In this document: one piece after another, positions 24,974 to 33,147 of the stretch
Position numbering within the stretch: position 1 is the stretch's first letter
Layout: the number at the start of each line of letters is the position of its first letter
DNA from: Flavobacteriaceae bacterium LSUCC0859
Lineage (GTDB): Bacteria > Bacteroidota > Bacteroidia > Flavobacteriales > Flavobacteriaceae
Assembly: GCA_022239325.1 (NCBI GenBank)
Contig: JAKOGP010000004.1
Coordinates: 62,001 to 126,000 of the forward strand
Direction of reading: 5' to 3'
Length of the DNA stretch: 64,000 bases
Position numbers and translations under genes: made by a program
The notes under the pieces: model-generated
Databases searched by the model: none
The model's input: only the letters and a program-made list of their open reading frames with translations
What the model was told of the DNA's origin: nothing

Positions 24974-25273
24974 CAGAGTATATATAAACGATGAAAAGTA
25001 ACAATAATGAGGTTTATAATAGATTATATTCTTTATTATTCTATAATGAAACTTGTGTGCAAATAGTGTGTAAGTTATTACAAAAAAAAGGGATATATCT
25101 TTGTAACTCTTTATTTTAAAGCTTCCCCTGATGGACTCAAACAAATGATTTTTCATTGGAAAAATTGACCTCGATATAAAAACCACCCCGACATCCACTT
25201 AGGGGAAAAGTCAGTTTTCAGTTATAAGAAACCTCTTGTTTCTATTTTGGTAATCAAGTAATCAAAAGGATGA

Positions 25274-25412
25274 ATGTCTCTTCCAACTCTTCAAACCTCA
25301 AAAGAGTTTGAATTGGTATTAGACCCCTTTATGGGTAGTGGAACAACCGGAAGAGTCTGTGATAACTTATGAAGGAGTTTTGTGGGGTATGATTTAAAGA
25401 ATTATTTTTGAT
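25274..25412 (+). pseudogene. Remnant of a DNA methyltransferase
   Basis: In the frame starting at 25274 the translation reads FELVLDPFMGSGTTGRVCDNL, a stop codon (25370-25372), then RSFVGYDLKNYF and another stop. DPFMGSGTT is the AdoMet-binding motif of adenine-N6/cytosine-N4 DNA methyltransferases, and GYDLKNYF fits the following FVGIE-type motif. Only this C-terminal piece, about 45 codons with an internal stop, survives; nothing recognisable precedes it. It is evidence of past mobile or restriction-modification DNA at this site. Confidence 0.8.
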
Positions 25413-25602
25413 TTACCACCCCATTATTCGAGGATGCATCCAAATCTATTTTTGACTTTATTTTATTACAAAATACAAATGATAATTTGTGAAAAAATTA
25501 TTCAAAATATATAAATCTATTTATTAACTAATACCTTAATTGAGTGAAAAATATAAAGTTATAAAAATTATAAATATTATATATTTGAATAAAATTTAAT
25601 TT

Positions 25603-25971
25603 TTGAAAATACACCGGTCTCCCTTATTCTTTTTGGTATTATACGTTTTAGCTATGTTGAGACCTGTATTACCAGTTTTTGAATATGTAGTAAATCAAGA
25701 TTACATTTCTGAGTACCTTTGTATAAACAAGGATAAACCTATGATGAATTGTGACGGTAAGTGTTATTTATCCAAGATGTTACAGGAGGATCAGAATGAA
25801 AAGCAACAAAATCTACCCCCTATTGATTTAAGGGAATATCCTATTGGGTTTATTGAAATTCTATTAATAGATTTTCAAGAAAATTTTTACCAAAAAAATG
25901 AATTGACCTATATCCTTGAAGGGAAACCATGTAAATTTCTCAATTCAATTTTTCACCCTCCCAATTGTTGA
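25603..25971 (+). CDS. Small Cys-containing membrane protein upstream of the copper genes
   Basis: The 122-residue frame opens at TTG, because an in-frame stop (TAA at 25597) lies two codons upstream and the next ATG would cut the first hydrophobic segment. Residues 8-29 are hydrophobic (FFLVLYVLAMLRPVLPVFEYV). Then comes EYLCINKDKPMMNCDGKCYLSKML, with cysteines at about 40, 49 and 53, a pattern I associate with short Bacteroidota proteins next to copper or TonB genes. That association is from memory, not checked. Cys-rich motifs and position 180 bp before mbnP suggest metal handling. A TATATTTG box at 25580-25587 could be its promoter -7 element. Confidence 0.75.
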   Translation: MKIHRSPLFFLVLYVLAMLRPVLPVFEYVVNQDYISEYLCINKDKPMMNCDGKCYLSKMLQEDQNEKQQNLPPIDLREYPIGFIEILLIDFQENFYQKNELTYILEGKPCKFLNSIFHPPNC

Positions 25972-26148
25972 TTTAAATGGGTATTTTAAGGATCATCCTT
26001 TTTTGATAGGAAGTGGCCTTCATAATCCATAATTTTTTAATTATCTCCATTTTAGAGGGGGTAATGACATTTTCATTTAATTTTTAACAAAGAAAATCCT
26101 GTGTATTAATACATGGGGTTCTCTTAATATATCATATTGAAATCTATC

Positions 26149-26952
26149 ATGAAATCATTTTATAAAATATCATTTTTATTGTTCTTGTTAGTTTTTGTTT
26201 CCTCCTGTAGTAGTGATGACGGTGGGATCGTAGAACTGACCGGTAAGGGAATGGTCAAAATCGAATTTGACAATAGTATGGATGGAGATGATCTCTTACT
26301 TTCATCATCCAGTTACACCAATTCACAAAGTGAAACCCTTACAGTAAGTCGTCTGAATTATATTGTTAGCAACTTTAGTTTGACCGATGAATATGGGAAT
26401 ATTTTTTCCTATCCAAAAGACTCAGGTTATTTTATCACAAGTGAAGAATCTGGAAATACCGAAGTAGTCCTGTCTGATGTTCCTGCGGGAAGATACACTT
26501 CAATGACCTTTGGCATTGGGGTCGATCAGGAGAAATACTCTCAAGGAGCTGAAGGACAAGGGGATTTTCTAACAGTAGCCGAAGAAACCAATATGATGTG
26601 GTCTTGGCAAGCAGGATATAAGTTTCTGAATTTCGAAGGAACTTTCACTTCACCTACGGTTACCGACGATAAGAATTTTAAAATTCATATGGGTAGCCAC
26701 GGGTCAAGTTTGGACAATTACAAGGAAACTACCTTGACATTTGACACTCAAGCTTTGGTAAGTGACGATTTATCTCCCATTATTCATCTAGTCGTGGATG
26801 CTAGTTTTATTTTGGACGGTATTAACAAGATATCCTTGACAGAACAGGCGGTCATCATGGTAAGTGAGGAAAAATCACCCAAGATTGCGGTGAACGTTTC
26901 TAACATGTTCAGTGTGGACCATGTTCATAACGGGAATGATATCTCTCACTAA
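26149..26952 (+). CDS. mbnP: MbnP-family copper-associated lipoprotein
   Basis: The product of 267 residues has a lipoprotein signal (VSSC, Cys20). It matches the MbnP family in the N-terminal strand GMVKIEFDNSMDG, the central LNYIVSNFSLTD, the motif MMWSWQAGYKFLNFEG (Trp151 and Trp153), and FKIHMGSHG. In a characterised methanotroph protein a tryptophan is oxidised to kynurenine by the partner MbnH, creating a copper site; here the conserved tryptophan motif is present. A C-terminal VDHVHNGNDISH adds histidines. I use the ATG at 26149; a TTG four codons earlier is less likely. No methanobactin genes are visible. Confidence 0.85.
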   Translation: MKSFYKISFLLFLLVFVSSCSSDDGGIVELTGKGMVKIEFDNSMDGDDLLLSSSSYTNSQSETLTVSRLNYIVSNFSLTDEYGNIFSYPKDSGYFITSEESGNTEVVLSDVPAGRYTSMTFGIGVDQEKYSQGAEGQGDFLTVAEETNMMWSWQAGYKFLNFEGTFTSPTVTDDKNFKIHMGSHGSSLDNYKETTLTFDTQALVSDDLSPIIHLVVDASFILDGINKISLTEQAVIMVSEEKSPKIAVNVSNMFSVDHVHNGNDISH

Positions 26953-26960
26953 AATGAGTC

Positions 26961-26990
26961 AATGGACTGTCCTGTACAGGACAGTCCATT
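26961..26990. promoter_or_regulatory. 30-bp perfect palindrome between mbnP and mbnH
   Basis: The arms are AATGGACTGTCCTGT and its exact reverse complement, with no loop. The mbnP stop lies 8 bp upstream and the mbnH start 20 bp downstream. TTCTT follows rather than a long T-run, so it may be a weak terminator, an RNA processing site, or an attenuator that sets the ratio of the two proteins. Confidence 0.75.
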
Positions 26991-27010
26991 TTCTTAAACC
27001 ATTTAATATT

Positions 27011-28054
27011 ATGAAATATATATTTTGGATCCCTTTACTTTTTGCAATGGTCTCTTGCAGTGATAAAGGTGAATATATCGAGTTGAATCAAGATGAAAAG
27101 TTGTTAGTTACATTACCTTCCAATTTCCCGCCAATTGTATACGATGTAAATAAAAATCCACCAACCAAGTTTGGATTTTCATTAGGGAAAAAATTATTCT
27201 ACGATGGAAAATTGTCAGCTAATGGATTCATTTCCTGTGGATTTTGTCATGAACAACGATTTTCATTTACCCACCATGGTCATCAGTTCAGTCATGGAAT
27301 CGATGATATGGAAGGTACAAGAAATACTCCTTCTCTTGCCAACATGGCCTTTTTCTCAGAGTATGCATGGGATGGGGCTACCAATCATCTAGACCTATTT
27401 CCCATTATCCCAATCACCAGTGAAGTGGAAATGGGTGAAACTATGACAAATGTTCTTCAAAAATTAAAGGATGATACAGAATATCAAAAGGAGTTCAATG
27501 CCGCTTTTGAAGAAGGTGGGGTAAACCATGAAAATTTTTTGAAGGCTTTGTCCCAGTTCATGGTAATGATGGTATCGTACAATTCCAAATATGATAAATA
27601 TGTGAGAGGTGAGGATGATGTATCTTTGAGCGAACATGAGTTGCAAGGACTTTACATCTTTAAAGAAAAATGTGCAAGCTGTCATGCCACAGATTTGTTT
27701 TCCGATGGAAGTTTTCGGAACAATGGACTTTCTCCAAACCCAAGATTAAACGATTTAGGACGGGCAGAAGTAAGTGGGAATGTAAATGATAATTATAAGT
27801 TCAAGGTCCCAAGTCTAAGAAATGTGGCTCTTACTGCACCATACATGCACGATGGAAGATTTGGAAGCCTTAAATCAGTATTGAACTTCTACCGAAACGG
27901 TGTACAAGATTCACCAACTTTGGACCCTCTTCTGAAATCCGAAAAGGGATTGGGAATCGCTTTGACCGAAAACGAGGAACTATCTCTTATTTCATTCTTG
28001 GAAACTCTCACCGATGAACAATTTATTAATGATGAACGTTTTACAGAATATTAA
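27011..28054 (+). CDS. mbnH: MbnH-type di-heme peroxidase family lipoprotein
   Basis: The product of 347 residues has a lipoprotein signal (VSCS, Cys16) and two c-type heme sites, CGFCH (76-80) and CASCH (221-225). YMHDGRFGSLKSVLNFY near the C-terminus matches bacterial cytochrome-c-peroxidase/MauG relatives. Pairing with MbnP identifies it as MbnH-like, whose known role is oxidising an MbnP tryptophan. The start was set at the ATG at 27011 because the longer frame overlaps mbnP and lacks a signal. The enzyme would work in the periplasm and needs cytochrome-c maturation proteins, which are not encoded in this window. Confidence 0.9.
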   Translation: MKYIFWIPLLFAMVSCSDKGEYIELNQDEKLLVTLPSNFPPIVYDVNKNPPTKFGFSLGKKLFYDGKLSANGFISCGFCHEQRFSFTHHGHQFSHGIDDMEGTRNTPSLANMAFFSEYAWDGATNHLDLFPIIPITSEVEMGETMTNVLQKLKDDTEYQKEFNAAFEEGGVNHENFLKALSQFMVMMVSYNSKYDKYVRGEDDVSLSEHELQGLYIFKEKCASCHATDLFSDGSFRNNGLSPNPRLNDLGRAEVSGNVNDNYKFKVPSLRNVALTAPYMHDGRFGSLKSVLNFYRNGVQDSPTLDPLLKSEKGLGIALTENEELSLISFLETLTDEQFINDERFTEY

Positions 28055-28057
28055 TCT

Positions 28058-29095
28058 ATGAAAAATTATATAATATCATTTGTCTTATTGACATCCATAT
28101 TTTCACTGAAGGGAAATACTCTTTTAAACGATTCAGGGACCTTCATAAATTCGGAAACTCTCCTCTATTGTGATTGTGACACTTGTGGATGTGGTGTTAA
28201 TGGAGGTAGTATGGGATTTGGAACAGGATTGAATAACAACTTTATAGGACTTAGGTACATTGCTCAACGTTATCGTTCACGGGACGGTATTTTTGACAAT
28301 TCTCCGTGGATAAATGAAAACTTCAATACAATGCAATTATGGACTCAATTGCCTATTGGTCAGCGTTTCATGGTAGATGCGATAATTCCCTATCAATTCC
28401 ATTCAAGGGAGTTTTCCGATAATACTGAACAGTACATAAATGGATTGGGTGATGCCACAGTTCTAGGGTTTTACCAAATATTGAAACAAACAACGGACAT
28501 TATTAGATTCACCAAACCCCAACACATACTACAATTGGGGGGTGGACTCAAAATTCCAACAGGGAAATTTAAAGAGGAAAACCTAGAAGGAAGTGTAAAT
28601 CCAAGTTTCCAATTGGGTACAGGTAGTTGGGATTATCTTTTTGCTGGAAATTATGGAGTCACCCACCGTAATTGGGGTTTGTCACTTATGGCTAACTATA
28701 CTTTAAAATCGAAAAATGATAAAGAGTATCGTTTCGGGAATCAGTTCAATTATGCTCTAAATACCTACAAGACCTACTATTTTGGAACTAATTTTGCTCT
28801 TACCCCCCAAGTTGGTGTTGGAGGAGAACTCTTTGAAAAGAACGAAGAATATGGTTTGGTGGTTAATGATACTGGGGGCAATGTATTTTTTGGAAAGGCT
28901 GGTTTTGAAATCAATTACAAAACATTAGCACTGGGAGTTTCTACTATGTTGCCTATTGTACAGAATCTAAATGGAGGTAGAGTGGAAGTAAAGAATAGGT
29001 TTTCTGTTTATTTAAACATTAATATTCCTTTAAAAAGTAACAAGGGGAATCAACAACTTCCCCAATTTAGTCAATTTCCAAAAGAAAAAAACTGA
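28058..29095 (+). CDS. Outer-membrane beta-barrel protein with Cys-rich N-terminus
   Basis: The 345-residue protein has a signal peptide (ISFVLLTSIFSLKGN). The mature N-terminus bears YCDCDTCGCGVNGG, with cysteines at 38, 40, 43 and 45, a probable metal-binding motif. The rest is rich in alternating aromatic and polar residues, typical of a beta barrel (LRYIAQRYRSRD, AIIPYQFHSRE, FGNQFNYALNTYKTYYFGTNF). It resembles outer-membrane transporter-type proteins found after MbnP/MbnH genes. It begins 3 bp after mbnH, so it is likely co-transcribed and may export or take up copper. Confidence 0.82.
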   Translation: MKNYIISFVLLTSIFSLKGNTLLNDSGTFINSETLLYCDCDTCGCGVNGGSMGFGTGLNNNFIGLRYIAQRYRSRDGIFDNSPWINENFNTMQLWTQLPIGQRFMVDAIIPYQFHSREFSDNTEQYINGLGDATVLGFYQILKQTTDIIRFTKPQHILQLGGGLKIPTGKFKEENLEGSVNPSFQLGTGSWDYLFAGNYGVTHRNWGLSLMANYTLKSKNDKEYRFGNQFNYALNTYKTYYFGTNFALTPQVGVGGELFEKNEEYGLVVNDTGGNVFFGKAGFEINYKTLALGVSTMLPIVQNLNGGRVEVKNRFSVYLNINIPLKSNKGNQQLPQFSQFPKEKN

Positions 29096-29147
29096 AACGA
29101 TTTTTCAACATGAAAGTTTTTGATTCATAACTAAATGGAAAGGATAA

Positions 29148-29317
29148 AACCAAGAAAAGATTACACAAATAGAAAGTCTTTTTACCCTTTGGGATAATGA
29201 AAATTACCCAGGAGGCACGGTTTTGATTTCACTAAAAGACGAAACGAAAACATACTGGGGTTAACTATGTCTAATGGACGTACTAGAAATGTTTGGTTTA
29301 AGCGTGTTAAATTTTAA
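29148..29317 (+). pseudogene. Collapsed remnant of a serine hydrolase (beta-lactamase-type)
   Basis: One frame (29148-29264) reads ITQIESLFTLWDNENYPGGTVLIS before a stop, resembling the start of a serine beta-lactamase/penicillin-binding-like hydrolase, with PG and TVLIS as anchors. A second frame (29267-29317) reads MSNGRTRNVWFKRVKF and stops, like the C-terminal end of many such proteins. The central catalytic part (SxxK) is missing, which suggests a large internal deletion. It lies between the outer-membrane gene and the tRNA side of the accessory region. Confidence 0.5.
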
Positions 29318-29327
29318 CTGATAAACC

Positions 29328-29400
29328 AGAAGAAAACCGTTTCTACAAAACCCACCCCTCTGTAATAATCTGGTGATGCACTGAAACTTTTTGGGATTAT
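29328..29400. repeat. Dispersed repeat A, copy 2
   Basis: This matches 19123-19195. It sits about 75 bp left of the hairpin at 29475 that follows tRNA-Leu. The intervening 29401-29474 carries GATGCCAATATGATGCCAG, with a repeated GATGCCA, but no gene. Confidence 0.75.
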
Positions 29401-29474
29401 AAATATTTATGCCTGACAAGGGCTTATTATCACATTTGATGCCAATATGATGCCAGAAAAAGGTTATTTAAATA

Positions 29475-29510
29475 AAAAACCCTTGAAAATCAAATGATTA
29501 ACAAGGGTTA
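29475..29510 (-). terminator. tRNA-Leu terminator hairpin
   Basis: Arms AACCCTTG and CAAGGGTT enclose a loop, with an A-run on the left side. Read leftward it is an intrinsic terminator ending about 4 bp after the tRNA-Leu 3' end. The same hairpin occurs at 19271-19303 and 22079-22107. Confidence 0.85.
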
Positions 29511-29513
29511 TTG

Positions 29514-29597
29514 TACTCGAGGCGGGACTTGAACCCGCACGGACTAATGTCCATTGGATTTTAAGTCCAACGTGTCTACCAATTCCACCACTCGAGC
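29514..29597 (-). tRNA. tRNA-Leu (anticodon TAA)
   Basis: The leftward sequence starts GCTCGAGTGGTGGAATTGG and folds as an 84-nt tRNA with a long variable arm. The anticodon loop CTTAAAA gives TAA. The T-arm is GCGGGTTCAAGTCCCGC. The acceptor pairs GCTCGAG with CTCGAGT (first pair G-U). CCA is not encoded. It reads codon UUA. It marks the right border of the accessory region. Confidence 0.95.
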
Positions 29598-29625
29598 CTA
29601 ATTGCTCGCGCAATATGGACGGTAC

Positions 29626-29700
29626 TGGAGCGAAAAAAGGGATTCGAACCCTCGACCTCCACCTTGGCAAGGTGATGCTCTACCCCTGAGCTACTTTCGC
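29626..29700 (-). tRNA. tRNA-Gly (anticodon GCC)
   Basis: The leftward sequence begins GCGAAAGTAGCTCAGGGGT. The anticodon stem-loop ACCTTGCCAAGGT gives GCC, and the T-arm contains GGGTTCGAATCCC. The CCA end is encoded. The gene lies 28 bp before tRNA-Leu on the same strand, in a tandem tRNA unit downstream of mutS. Confidence 0.95.
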
Positions 29701-29837
29701 AAATGAATTAAAGATCGTGCATTGTTATTAATGCGAGGGCAAATTTAAGACTTTTATCTAAAACTCAAAGCAATTTATGCTAAAAAAACTAAAAAGGAGG
29801 GCCTCACAGATAGGCTTGTCTTTAAAGGGGCTGAGCC

Positions 29838-32456
29838 TTAGTGATCTGCGTCTTTAGACCCTAAAATTTTTTTTATCTCTTCCAGCTTTAAAAGAGCGGC
29901 TACAGGAGTAAGAGAATTAATATCTATGTCTAAAATTTCTTCTTTGATCTGTTGCAAAACAGGGTCGTCCAATTGGAAAATACTCAGCTGCATGTCATTT
30001 GGAAGCTCTTGAAGCTTTCCGGTGAGTTGCTCACTGCTGTGGCTTTTTTCTAATTTTTTTAAAATATGATTGGCCTTATGGAGTACTTCTTTAGGCATTC
30101 CAGCCATTTTAGCTACATGAATTCCAAAACTGTGGGCACTACCTCCTGGGGTAAGGGTTCTAATAAAAAGTACAGAGTCTTTTAGTTCTTTTACCGCTAC
30201 ATTGTAATTTTTAATACGTTCAAAACTGGCGCTCATCTCATTGAGTTCGTGGTAGTGGGTGGCAAAAAGGGTTTTGGCCCGGCTGGGGTGGGTGTGTAAA
30301 TATTCCGTAATGGCCCATGCTATAGAAATACCGTCATAGGTGCTGGTACCCCTTCCAATTTCATCTAAAAGGACCAAACTGCGCTCTGAGAGGTTGTTTA
30401 GAATGCTGGCTGTTTCATTCATTTCTACCATAAAGGTAGAGGCCCCCTGGGAAATATTGTCTGAGGCGCCTACCCTCGTAAAGATTTTGTCTATCATACC
30501 AATATGCGCGCTTTTGGCAGGAACAAAAGAACCCATTTGAGCCAGGAGCACCACCAAAGCGGTCTGCCTAAGCAGGGCAGATTTACCACTCATATTGGGC
30601 CCAGTAATCATGATAATTTGCTGGCTGGCTCTGTCCAAGAATAAATCGTTGGCTACATAGCTTTCTGAGGCAGCCAGTTGCTGTTCTATAACTGGGTGTC
30701 TGGCCTCTTTTAGTTCCAATTTGTCTCCCATATCCATAACAGGTTGGCAGTAGTCTTGTGTCTTTGCCAGTTGGGCAAACCCACAAAGGCAATCTAATTG
30801 GGCTATGGTATGTGCATTTTTTTGAACCGCCGCAATATGATTTTGAGCGTCTTGTACCAAAGCGGCAAAGAGTTGCTGCTCTAAGTCCAATATCTTTTCT
30901 TGGGCGCCAAGAATTTTAGTTTCGTATTCTTTGAGTTCTTCTGTAATATAACGCTCTGCACTTACCAAGGTCTGTTTTCTAGTCCATTCAGGCGGTACCT
31001 TGTCTTTGTGGGTGTTTCTGACTTCTATATAATAGCCAAATACATTGTTGGAAGCTATTTTTAAACTGCCAATGCCGGTACGCTCCATTTCCCGTTCCAA
31101 CATTTGATCTAGGTAATTTTTACCTGAGCTAGCCAGCGCCCTAAGTTCATCTAATTCTGGGTGAAAGTTTGGGGCAATGGTAGCTCCTTTCCCAATGAGC
31201 ACTGGAGCTTCTTCACAGAGACTTTGTTTTATTTGTTGTACAAAGGAGGAGAGTGGGTCTAAAGCCGCTGCAAGTGTTTGTAAGGCCTTTTGTTCGCTTT
31301 TTTCTGCTAGAGATTTTAAGGGCTCTACCTCCAATAGGGTGTTTTTGAGTTGCACCATTTCTCTGGGACTAATTTTGCCAGTGGCTACCTTAGAAATGAG
31401 TCGCTCTAGGTCTCCCATGCTTTTTAGACGGTCCTGAAACTGCTCTTGCAAGGCTTGTTGGTCTAAAAGATGGGCTACCACAGCATGCCGTTCTTCTATG
31501 GCAGACACCTCTTTGAGAGGTAATGCCAACCAGCGCTTTAGAAGCCGCCCGCCCATAGAGGTCCTAGTTTTGTCTATGACCTGAAGTAGGCTCACCCCAT
31601 CTGAGGCAGCTGGCTGGAAGAGTTCTAAGTTTTTAATCGTAAAGCGGTCCATCCAAACATAGGCGTCTTCCGCAATTCGGTTTAGGCGGCTTATGTGGCC
31701 TAGTTTGTCGTGCCTGGTTTCACTCAGGTAATGTAGGGCTACACCAGCAGCAATAATACCCAGAGGCATGTGGTCTACTCCAAAACCAGCAAGGGTTTTG
31801 GTGTTAAAATGCTGGTTGAGCGTTTGTGAGGCATAGGCTTCTTGAAACACCCAGTCTTCCATGTAAAAATAATGCCAAGCCGTTCCAAAGCTCTCTTTCA
31901 TGGGGGTGCGCTCTGGCTTAGAAATCAAAATTTCTGAGGGTGCAAAGTTTTGAAGCAGTTTGTCTATATACTCCTCGTTGCCTTGTGCACAGAGGAATTC
32001 ACCAGTACTAATGTCTAAGAAGGCTACCCCATAGCCCTTTGGGGTCTTGTGTATGGCGGCTAAGAAATTATTTTCTTTGGCGCTAAGGATGTCGTCATTA
32101 AATGCGACCCCTGGCGTAATGAGTTCCGTAACCCCTCTTTTTACAATTGTTTTGGTTTGTTTGGGGTCTTCTAATTGGTCGCAGATGGCCACTCGCTCTC
32201 CTGCCTTGACCAGTTTGGGGAGGTAGGTGTGTAAGGAGTGGTGGGGAAAGCCAGCCAGTTCTGTTTTGTCGCCTCCATTGTTTCTGTGGGTTTGAACAAT
32301 CCCAAGAATTTTAGCAGCCTTTACAGCGTCTTGTCCAAAAGTCTCATAGAAGTCTCCTACCCTAAAGAGGAGTAAGGCGTCTGGGTATTTGGTTTTAATG
32401 CCATTGTATTGTTTCATCAATGGGCTTACTTTTTTGGCGGCGCTAGCTGGTTTCAA
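29838..32456 (-). CDS. mutS: DNA mismatch repair protein MutS
   Basis: The 872-residue protein recognises base mismatches. Domain I carries the FxE mismatch-binding motif in FRVGDFYETFGQDA (about residues 30-44). The ATPase domain has the Walker A MITGPNMSGKSALLRQ, the Walker B LVLLDEIGRGTSTYDGISIAWAI, and SFGIHVAKMAGMP. Length fits the usual 850-880. The clamp segment SLKIASNNVFGYYIEVRNTHKDKVP is complete. It is followed downstream by tRNA-Gly and tRNA-Leu; the upstream 119 bp are shared with the divergent methyltransferase gene. Confidence 0.98.
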   Translation of the reverse strand: MKPASAAKKVSPLMKQYNGIKTKYPDALLLFRVGDFYETFGQDAVKAAKILGIVQTHRNNGGDKTELAGFPHHSLHTYLPKLVKAGERVAICDQLEDPKQTKTIVKRGVTELITPGVAFNDDILSAKENNFLAAIHKTPKGYGVAFLDISTGEFLCAQGNEEYIDKLLQNFAPSEILISKPERTPMKESFGTAWHYFYMEDWVFQEAYASQTLNQHFNTKTLAGFGVDHMPLGIIAAGVALHYLSETRHDKLGHISRLNRIAEDAYVWMDRFTIKNLELFQPAASDGVSLLQVIDKTRTSMGGRLLKRWLALPLKEVSAIEERHAVVAHLLDQQALQEQFQDRLKSMGDLERLISKVATGKISPREMVQLKNTLLEVEPLKSLAEKSEQKALQTLAAALDPLSSFVQQIKQSLCEEAPVLIGKGATIAPNFHPELDELRALASSGKNYLDQMLEREMERTGIGSLKIASNNVFGYYIEVRNTHKDKVPPEWTRKQTLVSAERYITEELKEYETKILGAQEKILDLEQQLFAALVQDAQNHIAAVQKNAHTIAQLDCLCGFAQLAKTQDYCQPVMDMGDKLELKEARHPVIEQQLAASESYVANDLFLDRASQQIIMITGPNMSGKSALLRQTALVVLLAQMGSFVPAKSAHIGMIDKIFTRVGASDNISQGASTFMVEMNETASILNNLSERSLVLLDEIGRGTSTYDGISIAWAITEYLHTHPSRAKTLFATHYHELNEMSASFERIKNYNVAVKELKDSVLFIRTLTPGGSAHSFGIHVAKMAGMPKEVLHKANHILKKLEKSHSSEQLTGKLQELPNDMQLSIFQLDDPVLQQIKEEILDIDINSLTPVAALLKLEEIKKILGSKDADH

Positions 32457-32575
32457 AAGCGATTAAATTAGTGTAGTTTTGTAGGCTCAATTCAAAGACC
32501 AATGTACTATTTTCCCTGCCCACAGAAAAGATTTGTTAATATCTAAGGGAGATTGTAGAAAAAACAAAAGATTCC

Positions 32576-33115
32576 ATGCAGAAAACCCCTAATGACGCCC
32601 TAGAACGTTTGGATGTAGCTGCTTTTAAGGCCGCCCCAAAAACCCCTTTAATTCTGATATTAGACCACATTAGGAGTCTCAATAATATTGGATCTGTTTT
32701 TAGAACGGCAGACGCCTTTCTCGTAGAAAAAATATACCTCTGCGGTATTACGGCCCAACCGCCCCACAAAGACATTCATAAAACGGCCTTGGGTGCTACA
32801 GATACGGTGGCCTGGGAGCACAGGGCTAGTACCTTGGAATTGGTGCGAGAATTGCAAGAGGCAGGCACTCAAGTTTGGTCTGTAGAACAAGCCCAAGGCG
32901 CTACTTACCTAGATCAGGTGAAGCTACAACCCCACACCACCTACGCTCTGGTATTTGGGAATGAGGTTATGGGAGTATCGCAAGAGGTGGTTTCTGCCTG
33001 TGATGGAGTGGTAGAAATACCGCAGTTTGGAAGCAAACACTCTCTTAATATTTCTGTGAGTGCAGGGATTTTGGTGTGGGATTTTTGGAAAAAATTATCG
33101 GCCTTAGGCGCCTAG
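32576..33115 (+). CDS. TrmH/SpoU-family RNA methyltransferase
   Basis: The 179-residue protein is a SPOUT-fold 2'-O-methyltransferase. Motif 1 is DHIRSLNNIGSVFRTADAF, motif 2 is LVFGNEVMGVSQEVV, and motif 3 is VEIPQFGSKHSLNISVSAGI. It is close in length to stand-alone TrmL/TrmH-type enzymes, though the target RNA is uncertain. It is divergently transcribed from mutS. A TAGTTTTG box at 32474-32481 could be a -7 promoter element, but no -33 box is at the right distance. Confidence 0.92.
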   Translation: MQKTPNDALERLDVAAFKAAPKTPLILILDHIRSLNNIGSVFRTADAFLVEKIYLCGITAQPPHKDIHKTALGATDTVAWEHRASTLELVRELQEAGTQVWSVEQAQGATYLDQVKLQPHTTYALVFGNEVMGVSQEVVSACDGVVEIPQFGSKHSLNISVSAGILVWDFWKKLSALGA

Positions 33116-33147
33116 GGATTGGGCAAAATAGCCATTCTTTTGAAGCG

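Noticed and set aside
24991-25119. Frame of 42 codons just after the right 36-bp repeat
   Set aside because: Too short and without family resemblance; probably a chance frame in decayed DNA.
24926-25198. Minus-strand frame of 90 codons over the right 36-bp repeat
   Set aside because: Covers the repeat and gene-free DNA and shows no recognisable protein features.
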